Positions 9,034 through 15,984 of a stretch of DNA of 61,135 nt are shown here, piece by piece. Source of the stretch: an uncultured Clostridia bacterium (GTDB lineage Bacteria; Bacillota; Clostridia; Christensenellales; Borkfalkiaceae); assembly GCA_944363395.1 (NCBI GenBank), contig CALVUC010000006.1, positions 1 through 61,135 on the forward strand, given 5' to 3'. Each line of letters begins with the position of its first letter. The stretch's first letter is position 1. A program made the translations under genes and the position numbers. The notes under the pieces are model-generated. The model did no database searches and was not told where the DNA came from. It saw nothing but the letters and a program-made list of their open reading frames with translations.

Positions 9034-10227
9034 ATGAAAATTCTTGTGATCAACGCAGGCAGTTCCTCGCTGAAATATCAGCTCATCAACATTGAGACGG
9101 AAGAGGTCGTCGCCAAGGGCAATGTCGAGCGCATCGGCATCAAGGGCGGCTGCCTCACCCACAAGGCGCTCGGCAAGACCTTTGTCATCGAGAAGGAGAT
9201 CGCCGACCACACCGAAGCCATCCAGCTCGTTCTCAACGAGCTCATCGACGGCGAAGCGGGCGTCATCAAGTCGATGGACGAGATCGGCGCCGTCGGGCAT
9301 CGCGTCGTCGCTTCGGGCGAAGCGTTCAAGAAGACGACGCTCGTCACGGACGAGGTCATGAAGACGATGGATGAGATCGCCGAGCTTGCGCCCCTTCACA
9401 ATCCTGCCGCCATCAAGGGCGTCAACGCCTGCCGCGCGGTCATGCCCGACAAGAAGATGGCGCTCGTGTTCGATACCTCCTTCCATGCGACCATGCCCGA
9501 TTACGCGTATATGTACGCGATCGACTACGACGACTACAAGACCTATCAGGTGCGGCGTTACGGCGCGCACGGCACGTCGCACAAGTTCGTCTCGCAGGCG
9601 GCGGCGGAATACCTCGGCAAAAAGCCCGAAGAACTCAAGATCGTCACCTGCCATCTCGGCAACGGTTCTTCCATCTCCGCGGTGGACGGCGGCAAGTGCA
9701 TCGATACGTCCATGGGCTTTACCCCTCTTGCGGGCGTCCCGATGGGGACGCGCAGCGGCGATATCGACGCGGCGGCGCTGGAATTTTTGTGCGCCAAGAA
9801 GGGCATGAACATCCACGAAGGGCTCACCTATCTCAATAAGAAGTGCGGGATGCTGGGCATCTCGGGCGTCTCTTCCGACTACCGCGACCTCACGGCGGCG
9901 GCGAAGGAAGGAAACTACCGCGCGCAGCTCGCCCTCAATATGTTCTGCTATGCCTGCAAGAAGTATGTCGGCGCCTATATGGCGGCGCTGGGCGGACTGG
10001 ACGTCGTCGTCTTTACGGCGGGCGTCGGTGAGAACACGCCCTTCATCCGTCACGACGTGCTCTCCGGACTGGAGGCGTTCGGCATCGAGGTGGACGACGA
10101 AAAGAACAACTTCAAGAACGACGGCGCCATCCACGAGATCTCCAAGGACAGCTCTCGCGTTAAGGTGCTCGTCATTCCCACCAACGAAGAGCTCGTGATC
10201 GCCCGCGAGACGGCGGCGCTGCTCTGA
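9034..10227 (+). CDS. ackA: acetate kinase
   Basis: A 397-residue AckA of normal length, catalysing acetyl phosphate plus ADP to acetate plus ATP. The N-terminus MKILVINAGSSSLKYQL is the ASKHA-fold phosphate-1 motif; YGAHGTSHKFVS, HLGNGSS and FTAGVGENTPFIR are further signature segments. The start follows a GTAGGAG site 21 bases after pta, so the two are co-transcribed. No terminator is obvious in the 85-bp gap before the next promoter. Confidence 0.97.
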   Translation: MKILVINAGSSSLKYQLINIETEEVVAKGNVERIGIKGGCLTHKALGKTFVIEKEIADHTEAIQLVLNELIDGEAGVIKSMDEIGAVGHRVVASGEAFKKTTLVTDEVMKTMDEIAELAPLHNPAAIKGVNACRAVMPDKKMALVFDTSFHATMPDYAYMYAIDYDDYKTYQVRRYGAHGTSHKFVSQAAAEYLGKKPEELKIVTCHLGNGSSISAVDGGKCIDTSMGFTPLAGVPMGTRSGDIDAAALEFLCAKKGMNIHEGLTYLNKKCGMLGISGVSSDYRDLTAAAKEGNYRAQLALNMFCYACKKYVGAYMAALGGLDVVVFTAGVGENTPFIRHDVLSGLEAFGIEVDDEKNNFKNDGAIHEISKDSSRVKVLVIPTNEELVIARETAALL

Positions 10228-10272
10228 GCTTCCGAAAATTATAAAATGTTGCAATTCACCGCACAAAAAAGA

Positions 10273-10301
10273 TTGACAAAGGCGGTGAAATTGCCTATAC
10301 T
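10273..10301 (+). promoter_or_regulatory. strong promoter of yceD-rpmF
   Basis: A consensus -35 TTGACA (10273-10278), 17-bp spacer and TATACT (10296-10301). The yceD start codon is only 11 nt beyond the -10 box, so the expected leader is about 4-5 nt with no room for a ribosome binding site. Confidence 0.9.
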
Positions 10302-10312
10302 TTTATAAGACA

Positions 10313-10720
10313 ATGATTCCCGAAATAGACGTCCGCGGCTGTATCGCGAAAAAAATGACGGAGGGCGCGCTCAACTTCGAGTTTGAAGCGGATGACTCCC
10401 TCCTCGATATCCCCTTCGTGAAGTTTGCGGGTCCCGTGCGGGCGGAGCTGTTCTACCGGATCTTGGACGATCTTTCCGTCGAGATCGGCGGCAGTCTGCG
10501 CTTTCGTCTGGAGGGCGAGTGCTCCCGGTGTCTGTCAGAGACATCGTCGGAGATCGTTTCCGAGGCGGAGGGTCTGTTCGAGCGGGGCAAGGGTGACGGC
10601 GAGACATACGGATACGCGAACGGCAAGGTCGATCTTACGGAGTTCCTGCGCGATCGCGTGATGTTCGGTCTACCGCCGCGGCTGCTTTGCGAGGCGTGCG
10701 AGCAATGGGAAAATGAATAA
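10313..10720 (+). CDS. yceD: YceD/DUF177 family protein
   Basis: A 135-residue DUF177 protein. The family is linked to large-subunit rRNA and ribosome accumulation and is almost always encoded beside rpmF. Cysteine pairs are visible in ECSRCLSE (about residues 68-73) and LLCEACEQW near the end. It lies 15 bases upstream of rpmF, as in most bacteria. The start ATG 10313 lies almost at the predicted transcription start; the alternative ATG 10355 would remove 14 residues that fit the family N-terminus, so I keep the first. Confidence 0.85.
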   Translation: MIPEIDVRGCIAKKMTEGALNFEFEADDSLLDIPFVKFAGPVRAELFYRILDDLSVEIGGSLRFRLEGECSRCLSETSSEIVSEAEGLFERGKGDGETYGYANGKVDLTEFLRDRVMFGLPPRLLCEACEQWENE

Positions 10721-10735
10721 CGGAGAGGTGAGATA

Positions 10736-10921
10736 ATGGCAGTCCCCAAGACAAAGCAGTCCAAGAGCAGAACGAACAAGCGTTTTGCCAACTACAAGGC
10801 GACGGCGGCGACGCTCGTTGAGTGTCCTCATTGCCATGAGCTGAAGGTTGCGCATCGCGTCTGCAAGAATTGCGGCTACTACGACGGCAAGGAAGTCGTT
10901 GCGCAGGAAGAAGCAAAGTAA
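10736..10921 (+). CDS. rpmF: 50S ribosomal protein L32
   Basis: A 61-residue bL32. It begins MAVPKTKQSKSRTNKRFAN and carries a four-cysteine zinc ribbon (CPHC and CKNC), so it is the zinc-binding C+ paralogue type. GAGAGGTGATA provides the ribosome site. The gene is co-transcribed with yceD and ends at a strong terminator 7 bases later. Confidence 0.97.
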   Translation: MAVPKTKQSKSRTNKRFANYKATAATLVECPHCHELKVAHRVCKNCGYYDGKEVVAQEEAK

Positions 10922-10928
10922 CATAAAG

Positions 10929-10958
10929 AGAGCGGACAGGTTTCGTCCGCTCTTTTTT
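10929..10958 (+). terminator. rpmF terminator
   Basis: A 9-bp stem AGAGCGGAC/GTCCGCTCT with a 7-nt loop, followed by a T-run to 10958. Confidence 0.92.
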
Positions 10959-10999
10959 ATTCTCGTGCGCCGGCGGCGGAAGGGGGGAGAACGGTGCGG

Positions 11000-11908
11000 A
11001 TGCTCAGGGGCGCGGTCGGCAATTACTTCAAGTGCCTCGTATATGTCTTTGTCGCGCTCGGCTGCATCATGCTCGGCGCGCTGTTCGGGCTGTCCGTCCT
11101 TTGGGAGACACTCTCCGCGCAGGCGGCGCTGCTGTCGGGGGAGATCGGCGAACTCGTACCCGATGCGCAGACGCAGGTGGACGAACTGCTCGTCGCGCTC
11201 CTGTCCGCGGTCAGAAAACTCGATTGGAGCAACGCCGTCGATACCATCCTTTCGACCGACTGGCTCTCCGATCTGCTCGCGGAGTTCTTCCGCCTTTCGG
11301 AGACGGCTTCGGCGGAGCTCTCCGCGCGGCTCGGCGAAACGCTGCAGGAGGTCTCCGCGGCGCTCACGGCGGCGGTCGTCCTCTTTGCACTCTTCGTCGC
11401 GTTCGGCGTCATGCTCGGCTACCTTGTGACCAATTATTTCGTGCGAAGGGTCACGGTGCGGCGGGGGTTCCGCCGCTTCTGGCTGTATACCGTTGCCGAC
11501 GCGGCGATCTCGGCGACCATCGTCGCCTTCACGCTCTGGCTGCTCGCCGTCTGGGATCCCGGCGTGCTCATCTCCTCGGCGGTCGGTATCCTGCTGTCCG
11601 GCTTTGTCGCGCTGTTCGAGGCATATCTTCTGTACGGCAGGGGAAAAATTGCTTTGCGCAGCGTGATGACGCTCAAAAACTGTCTCATGCTCTTTGTCTC
11701 GCAGGTCTGCATCTATCTGATGTCCGCCTTTCTCGTTCTGCTCATCCTGCTCGTCACCAACGCCGTCGTCACGATCGCCTTGGGAACTTCGGTCATGACG
11801 ATCGCGCTGCTCGTCGTCAACGTCAATGCGGAGTGGTTCGTCTACCGCCGCGCCAACGGGCTGGACAGAGAGCTGCACGCCCTGCCCGCGCCCGACTTTC
11901 GGCAGTAA
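11000..11908 (+). CDS. uncharacterised polytopic membrane protein
   Basis: I do not recognise the family. The roughly 302-residue protein has a hydrophobic N-terminal segment (about residues 12-35), then an Asp/Glu-rich soluble stretch of some 70 residues. At least five more membrane spans follow, starting near residue 118. No catalytic motif is visible. AGGGGGGAG precedes both GTG 10994 and ATG 11000; the ATG has the better spacing. It sits after the rpmF terminator with no clear promoter of its own, and the flavin reductase-rubredoxin gene starts 21 bases after it, so the two may be co-transcribed. Confidence 0.7.
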   Translation: MLRGAVGNYFKCLVYVFVALGCIMLGALFGLSVLWETLSAQAALLSGEIGELVPDAQTQVDELLVALLSAVRKLDWSNAVDTILSTDWLSDLLAEFFRLSETASAELSARLGETLQEVSAALTAAVVLFALFVAFGVMLGYLVTNYFVRRVTVRRGFRRFWLYTVADAAISATIVAFTLWLLAVWDPGVLISSAVGILLSGFVALFEAYLLYGRGKIALRSVMTLKNCLMLFVSQVCIYLMSAFLVLLILLVTNAVVTIALGTSVMTIALLVVNVNAEWFVYRRANGLDRELHALPAPDFRQ

Positions 11909-11929
11909 CATCAAAACAGGAGGTTTTCT

Positions 11930-12559
11930 ATGGATAAAAAGGCTTTTTACGATCTCTCATATGGGGTATATCTCTGTTCGAGCTGGGACAAGGGGCGTCC
12001 CGTCGGGTGCGTCGCAAACAGCGCCGTGCAGATCACGTCCGATCCCGCGACCGTCGCCGTCTCCCTCAATCATGACAACTATACCAATCAATGCGTCAAA
12101 GACACGGGATATTTTGCCGTCGCCATCCTCGGCGAGGACGCAGACCCGCTCCTCATCGGCAAGTTCGGGTTTTATTCCTCCAAGGATAAGGACAAGTTCG
12201 CGGACGTTCCCTATGCCGTGCGCGGCAAGCTCCCCGTCGTGGACGGGTGCCTTTCGTGGATCTCCTGCAAGGTCGTGAGCAGCATGGAGACGTCGACGCA
12301 CACCGTCTTTTTGGGCGAGGTCATCGACGCGGGCGTGCTGAACAAGGGGACGCCCATGACGTACGCCTACTATCACAAGGAGCTCAAGGGCAGGACGTCG
12401 CCCAAGGCGCCCACCTATCAGCAGGAGGAAACGGACGGGAAATACGTCTGCAAGATCTGCGGGTACGTCTACGCGGGGGAAACGCCCTTCGGCTCGCTCC
12501 CCGCAGATTGGGTCTGCCCCGTATGCGGCGCGCCCAAATCGCAGTTTGAAAAGCGGTGA
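11930..12559 (+). CDS. flavin reductase-rubredoxin fusion (high-molecular-weight rubredoxin)
   Basis: A 209-residue protein. Residues 1-150 or so are an FMN-binding flavin reductase-like split-barrel domain. The C-terminal 40 residues are a rubredoxin with CKICGYVY and [11 protein letters not shown], the four iron-ligating cysteines. This architecture matches the Hrb proteins of acetogens such as Moorella, which pass electrons from NAD(P)H to flavodiiron proteins during oxygen or NO detoxification. The rubredoxin loop between the cysteine pairs is short (about 20 residues instead of about 30), as in rubrerythrin-type and Hrb domains. An AGGAGG site precedes ATG 11930. No flavodiiron gene is in the window. 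Confidence 0.9.
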   Translation: MDKKAFYDLSYGVYLCSSWDKGRPVGCVANSAVQITSDPATVAVSLNHDNYTNQCVKDTGYFAVAILGEDADPLLIGKFGFYSSKDKDKFADVPYAVRGKLPVVDGCLSWISCKVVSSMETSTHTVFLGEVIDAGVLNKGTPMTYAYYHKELKGRTSPKAPTYQQEETDGKYVCKICGYVYAGETPFGSLPADWVCPVCGAPKSQFEKR

Positions 12560-12561
12560 TC

Positions 12562-12588
12562 AAAAAAACGGCGGGAACGCCGTTTTTT
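12562..12588 (+). terminator. intrinsic terminator after the rubredoxin fusion
   Basis: AAAAAAACGGCG and CGCCGTTTTTTT form a compact A-stem-T hairpin that could work in both directions. It insulates the following copper operon. Confidence 0.9.
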
Positions 12589-12601
12589 TGCGCCGTTTTT
12601 C

Positions 12602-12630
12602 TTGACAAACATACCCTTATGGGGTATAAT
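12602..12630 (+). promoter_or_regulatory. csoR-copA promoter
   Basis: TTGACA at 12602-12607, a 17-bp spacer and TATAAT at 12625-12630. A CsoR-type operator occupies the spacer, and a second lies over the transcription start. Confidence 0.92.
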
Positions 12631-12651
12631 TGATATACCTATCAGGGGTAT
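12611..12651 (+). promoter_or_regulatory. two CsoR operators
   Basis: ATACCCTTATGGGGTAT at 12611-12627 and ATACCTATCAGGGGTAT at 12635-12651 both fit the CsoR pattern of TACC and GGGGTA half-sites around a 5-bp AT-containing centre. They lie exactly 24 bp apart. The first overlaps the spacer and -10 region and the second covers the start of transcription, a layout expected for copper-relieved repression of the csoR-copA operon. Confidence 0.85.
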
Positions 12652-12670
12652 TTTTACGGGAGGAAGGCAT

Positions 12671-12976
12671 ATGGAAAGGTGCGAGGGGTGCAAGGAGCGC
12701 TTCAAGGCGCGTCCGCGCAGCGAGCAGGAGATCAAATCGCTCGTGAGCCGTCTCAACCGCATCGCGGGGCAGATCGGCGGCATCAAAAAGATGATCGAGG
12801 ACAACCGCTACTGCGGCGAGGTGCTGGTGCAGGTCTCCGCCGCCGAGAGCGCCATGCGCGCCTTCGGCTATCTCATTTTAGAGGAGCATCTGGCGACCTG
12901 CGTCAGCGATAAGATCAGGGCGGGGGACGAAAGCATCGTCTCCGAGACGGTGGAGCTCATCAAAAAACTCAATTGA
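12671..12976 (+). CDS. csoR: copper-sensing repressor CsoR
   Basis: A 101-residue all-helical DUF156/CsoR protein. The copper(I) site is intact with the exact family spacing: Cys in NRYCG, then 24 residues, His in EEHLATC, then three residues and Cys. This distinguishes it from the nickel and formaldehyde sensors RcnR/FrmR. ATG 12671 lies after GGGAGGAAGG; the longer frame to 12602 runs through the promoter and is not real. It is the first gene of a csoR-copA(Z) operon and probably represses that operon at the two operators just upstream. Confidence 0.93.
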   Translation: MERCEGCKERFKARPRSEQEIKSLVSRLNRIAGQIGGIKKMIEDNRYCGEVLVQVSAAESAMRAFGYLILEEHLATCVSDKIRAGDESIVSETVELIKKLN

Positions 12977-12992
12977 ACGGCGGGGGCGTGCA

Positions 12993-15416
12993 ATGAAGAA
13001 AAAATATTCGGTCACGGGAATGACGTGCGCGGCGTGCTCTGCGGGCATCGAGCGCACGGTCGGAAAGCTGGACGGGGTGCGTTCGTGCGCCGTCTCGCTG
13101 ATGGGGGAGAGTATGGAGGTCGAGTTCGACGAACAAAAGCTCTCCGATGCGCGCATCAGGCGCGCGGTCACGGCGCTCGGATACGGCGCCTACGACTTCG
13201 GGCAGGTGCCGGTAAAAAGCAAAAAGACGCTCACGCTCGGTCTGCGTTTTATCCTGTCGCTCATCCTGCTGCTGCCGGAAATGTATCTGGCGATGGGGCA
13301 TATGTGGGGCGCGCCCGTCCCGCACGGCTGGCTTAATTACGGGTTTCAGATCGGGCTGACGCTGTGTACGCTGCTCATCAACTATGCCTTCTTCGTGAGC
13401 GGCGTGCGCGCGCTCGTCAGGCTCGTGCCGAACATGGATACCCTCGTCACGATGGGCGCGGCGGTCTCTTTTCTATACAGCCTCGTCATGGCGATCGTCC
13501 GTCCGGAGACGCCCACCCTGTTCTTTGAATCGGCGGCGATGATCGTCACGCTCGTGACGCTCGGCAAGTGGTTGGAGGACAAGAGCAAGCGCCGTACGGG
13601 CAGGGAGGTGGAAAAGCTGCGCTCCCTCGCGCCCGACGACGTCACCGTCGAGCGCAACGGCAGACAGGAGCGCATCCCCGTTTCCGAAGTGAAGATCGGA
13701 GACCTCATCGTCGTGCGGCAGGGCGAATCCGTCGCCGTGGACGGCGTCATTGCCGAAGGGCACGCCTTTTTCGACCAGTCTGCCGTGACGGGCGAGAGCC
13801 TGCCCGTCGAACGCACGGAGGGGATGCGCGTCGTGAGCGCCTCCCTCGTCACGGACGGCTACGTCAAGATCCGTGCCGAGAAGGTGGGAGAGGACACGAT
13901 GCTCGCTTCCATCATCCGCATGGTGCGCGAAGCGGGCGCGAGCAAGGCGCCCATCCAGAAGCTCGCCGATAAAATTTCCGCCGTCTTTGTCCCCGCCGTC
14001 TTTTCCGTTGCCGTCGTCACCTTCCTTGTCTGGCTGTTTACGACGTGGGACGTGCAGGCGGCGTTCAACTACGGCGTGAGTGTCATCGTCATCTCCTGCC
14101 CGTGCGCGCTGGGGCTCGCCACGCCCGTGGCGGTCATGGCGGCGACGGGACGCGGCGCGTCGATGGGCGTCCTCTTCAAGAATGCGGAGGCGCTGCAGCG
14201 CTCGGCAGGGCTCTCCGCGGCGCTGCTCGATAAGACGGCGACGCTCACCGAGGGCAAGCCGAAGGTCGTCGATTTTGAGCCGTACGCGGACGAAGCGCGC
14301 GTCAGGGCGATCGCCTACGCGCTCGAAAGCAAACTCAATCACCCGCTCGCGCAGTGCATCGCGGCGTTCTGCGGCGAGGGCGGCGTGCAGGCGCGGGACG
14401 TAGAATACGTCGTGGGAAAGGGCGCGCGCGGCATTGTCGAAGGGAGGGTCTGTCTGCTCGGGAATGAACGCATTTTTGAGGGACGTGGTGCGAAATTCGA
14501 TACCATGCGGCAGCGCGCGGCAGACATTTCCGCCGAGGGAAAGACGGTGCTGTTCCTCATGGAAGGGGAGGAAGTCCTGGCGCTCTTTGCGCTTGCGGAT
14601 ACCCTGAAAGAGGGCAGCGTCGAGGCGGTGCGTTCGCTTACGGCGCTCGGCGTCACGCCCTATATGCTCACGGGCGACAACACCGCCTGCGCCCGCCGCA
14701 TCGCGGCGCAGGCGGGCATCCGGGCGGACTGCGTCTATGCGGAAGTCCTGCCCGAAGGGAAGCTGCGCGCGGTCAAGGAACATAAGGGCGGGAAGCATAC
14801 GGGCGTCGCGATGATCGGCGACGGGATCAACGATTCCCCCGCGCTGAAGGAGGCGGACGTCGGTTTTGCGATGGGCAACGGGACGGACGTCGCGATCGAG
14901 AGCGCGGACGTCGTGCTCGTGAGCGGCGATCTGCGCGCCGCGCCGAAGGCGATCGCGCTGGCAAGGCGCACGATGCGCATCATCAAACAAAATCTCTTCT
15001 GGGCATTTTTCTACAATTGTATCTGTATCCCGCTTGCGGCAGGGTGCTTTGCGGCGCTCGGCGTCTCGCTCAATCCCATGATCGCGGCGGCGGCGATGAG
15101 CCTTTCCTCGCTCTTCGTCGTATGCAACGCGCTGCGCCTGACGGTGTTCATGCGCGGGAAAACCAAAAATCAACTCCCGCAGGGAGAACAAAAAGGAGAT
15201 CGGACCATGAAAAAGTTACTCAAAGTGGAAGGCATGATGTGCGAACATTGCGTCAAGCACGTCCGCGACGCGCTGTCGGGCGTCCCCGGCGTGGTGAGCG
15301 TGGACGTCAACCTCAAAAAGAAGGGCGCGCTCGTCGAATGCGGCGCGGAGGTGACGAACGAGGCGCTCGCCGCCGCCGTCAGGGAAGCGGGGTACGAAGT
15401 GACGCAGATCATGTAA
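12993..15416 (+). CDS. copA: copper-exporting P1B-type ATPase with C-terminal CopZ module
   Basis: An 807-residue P1B ATPase. It has an N-terminal HMA domain (GMTCAAC), the CPC metal-transport motif (ISCPCALGLATP), the TGES actuator motif, an HP motif (LNHPLAQ), GDGINDSPAL in the hinge and the MSLSS motif in the last helix; this is a Cu(I) exporter layout. Two oddities stand out. The phosphorylation motif reads DKTATLT (Asp413, Ala416) instead of DKTGT. After residue 735 or so the frame runs through RGKTKNQLPQGEQKGDRT, which looks like translated intergenic DNA, into a second HMA domain (GMMCEHC). That domain has its own Shine-Dalgarno and ATG at 15207. It is co-transcribed with csoR. Confidence 0.92.
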   Translation: MKKKYSVTGMTCAACSAGIERTVGKLDGVRSCAVSLMGESMEVEFDEQKLSDARIRRAVTALGYGAYDFGQVPVKSKKTLTLGLRFILSLILLLPEMYLAMGHMWGAPVPHGWLNYGFQIGLTLCTLLINYAFFVSGVRALVRLVPNMDTLVTMGAAVSFLYSLVMAIVRPETPTLFFESAAMIVTLVTLGKWLEDKSKRRTGREVEKLRSLAPDDVTVERNGRQERIPVSEVKIGDLIVVRQGESVAVDGVIAEGHAFFDQSAVTGESLPVERTEGMRVVSASLVTDGYVKIRAEKVGEDTMLASIIRMVREAGASKAPIQKLADKISAVFVPAVFSVAVVTFLVWLFTTWDVQAAFNYGVSVIVISCPCALGLATPVAVMAATGRGASMGVLFKNAEALQRSAGLSAALLDKTATLTEGKPKVVDFEPYADEARVRAIAYALESKLNHPLAQCIAAFCGEGGVQARDVEYVVGKGARGIVEGRVCLLGNERIFEGRGAKFDTMRQRAADISAEGKTVLFLMEGEEVLALFALADTLKEGSVEAVRSLTALGVTPYMLTGDNTACARRIAAQAGIRADCVYAEVLPEGKLRAVKEHKGGKHTGVAMIGDGINDSPALKEADVGFAMGNGTDVAIESADVVLVSGDLRAAPKAIALARRTMRIIKQNLFWAFFYNCICIPLAAGCFAALGVSLNPMIAAAAMSLSSLFVVCNALRLTVFMRGKTKNQLPQGEQKGDRTMKKLLKVEGMMCEHCVKHVRDALSGVPGVVSVDVNLKKKGALVECGAEVTNEALAAAVREAGYEVTQIM
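15207..15416 (+). CDS. copZ: CopZ-like copper chaperone, in-frame internal start within copA
   Basis: A 69-residue HMA domain with the copper motif GMMCEHC near residue 10. An AAAGGAG site at 15192-15198 sits 8 bases before ATG 15207, so this module can be made as a separate soluble chaperone, although the copA frame also reads into it without a stop. In E. coli a chaperone is made from copA by frameshifting; here internal initiation would give a similar result. Whether the fused form, the free form or both exist cannot be decided from the sequence. Confidence 0.65.
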   Translation: MKKLLKVEGMMCEHCVKHVRDALSGVPGVVSVDVNLKKKGALVECGAEVTNEALAAAVREAGYEVTQIM

Positions 15417-15428
15417 CTTGCACAAGCG

Positions 15429-15458
15429 ACCGCCGCCCGTTTTTCGGGCGGCGGTTTG
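15429..15458 (+). terminator. hairpin terminator after copA
   Basis: An 11-bp stem ACCGCCGCCCG/CGGGCGGCGGT with a T5 loop. The downstream tract TTTGCAAAA is only moderately T-rich, so termination may be incomplete. Confidence 0.7.
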
Positions 15459-15509
15459 CAAAATTCCTGTTTTTCTGTCAGAACTTGCGCAAATGCGCAC
15501 GCGTGCAGA

Positions 15510-15518
15510 TGGTATACT
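15510..15518 (+). promoter_or_regulatory. extended -10 promoter of the ArsR gene
   Basis: TGGTATACT fits an extended -10 (TGnTATAAT-like). No good -35 exists at 16-18 bp. The palindrome TTGCGCAAATGCGCA just upstream is a possible operator. The start codon follows 22 nt later behind AAAGGAGG. Confidence 0.55.
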
Positions 15519-15540
15519 GTCACAAAAAAGGAGGCGCCGT

Positions 15541-15876
15541 ATGCAGACGCTCTTATTGGACAGGCGTACACAGGATACCATCGAAGGGGCGGTGCCGGAC
15601 GGGGAGGCGCTCGCGGGGCTCGTCCGCTTTTATTCCATCTTTGCGGATCCGACGCGCATCCGCATCCTTTCGGCGCTCGCCATCTCCGAGCTCTGCGTCA
15701 CGGATCTCTCGCGCGTGCTCCGCATCAATCAGACGACGGTCAGCCATCAGCTTCGCTTTCTGAAGGATATGGGGATGGTCGGGACGGAGCGCCACGGCAA
15801 AGTCATCTTTTACTCCCTTGCGAGCGGTCTCGTCAACGAAGTCATGCTCAAAGGGGTGGAATTTTTGGGGTATTGA
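15541..15876 (+). CDS. ArsR/SmtB family transcriptional regulator
   Basis: A 111-residue winged-helix repressor. FYSIFADPTRIRILSALAISE is the family start and TTVSHQLRFLKDMGMV the recognition helix. The alpha-3 position reads ELCVTDL: only one of the two cysteines of the classic ELCVCDL metal site is kept, and the alpha-5 His/Asp zinc pattern is absent, so the inducer is unclear. ATG 15541 follows AAAGGAGG; the upstream extension to 15418 has no signal. It stands alone between two terminators, and its target may be itself or distant genes. Confidence 0.88.
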   Translation: MQTLLLDRRTQDTIEGAVPDGEALAGLVRFYSIFADPTRIRILSALAISELCVTDLSRVLRINQTTVSHQLRFLKDMGMVGTERHGKVIFYSLASGLVNEVMLKGVEFLGY

Positions 15877-15892
15877 AAGAAGTTTCACCGCG

Positions 15893-15926
15893 GGGCGGGC
15901 GCAGAAATGCGCCCGCCCTCCGCTTT
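15893..15926 (+). terminator. terminator after the ArsR gene
   Basis: A 10-bp stem GGGCGGGCGC/GCGCCCGCCC with loop AGAAAT, then TCCGCTTTTT. The T-run is offset by a few bases. Confidence 0.75.
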
Positions 15927-15949
15927 TTGCGATTATTTTTGCGAATGAC

Positions 15950-15978
15950 TTGAAAATTTTTTGCAAAGCGTGTATAAT
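15950..15978 (+). promoter_or_regulatory. uvrC promoter, leaderless layout
   Basis: TTGAAA at 15950-15955, 17-bp spacer, TATAAT at 15973-15978. The ATG starts 6 nt after the hexamer, so the predicted +1 coincides with the A of the start codon. Confidence 0.85.
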
Positions 15979-15984
15979 GAAGAT

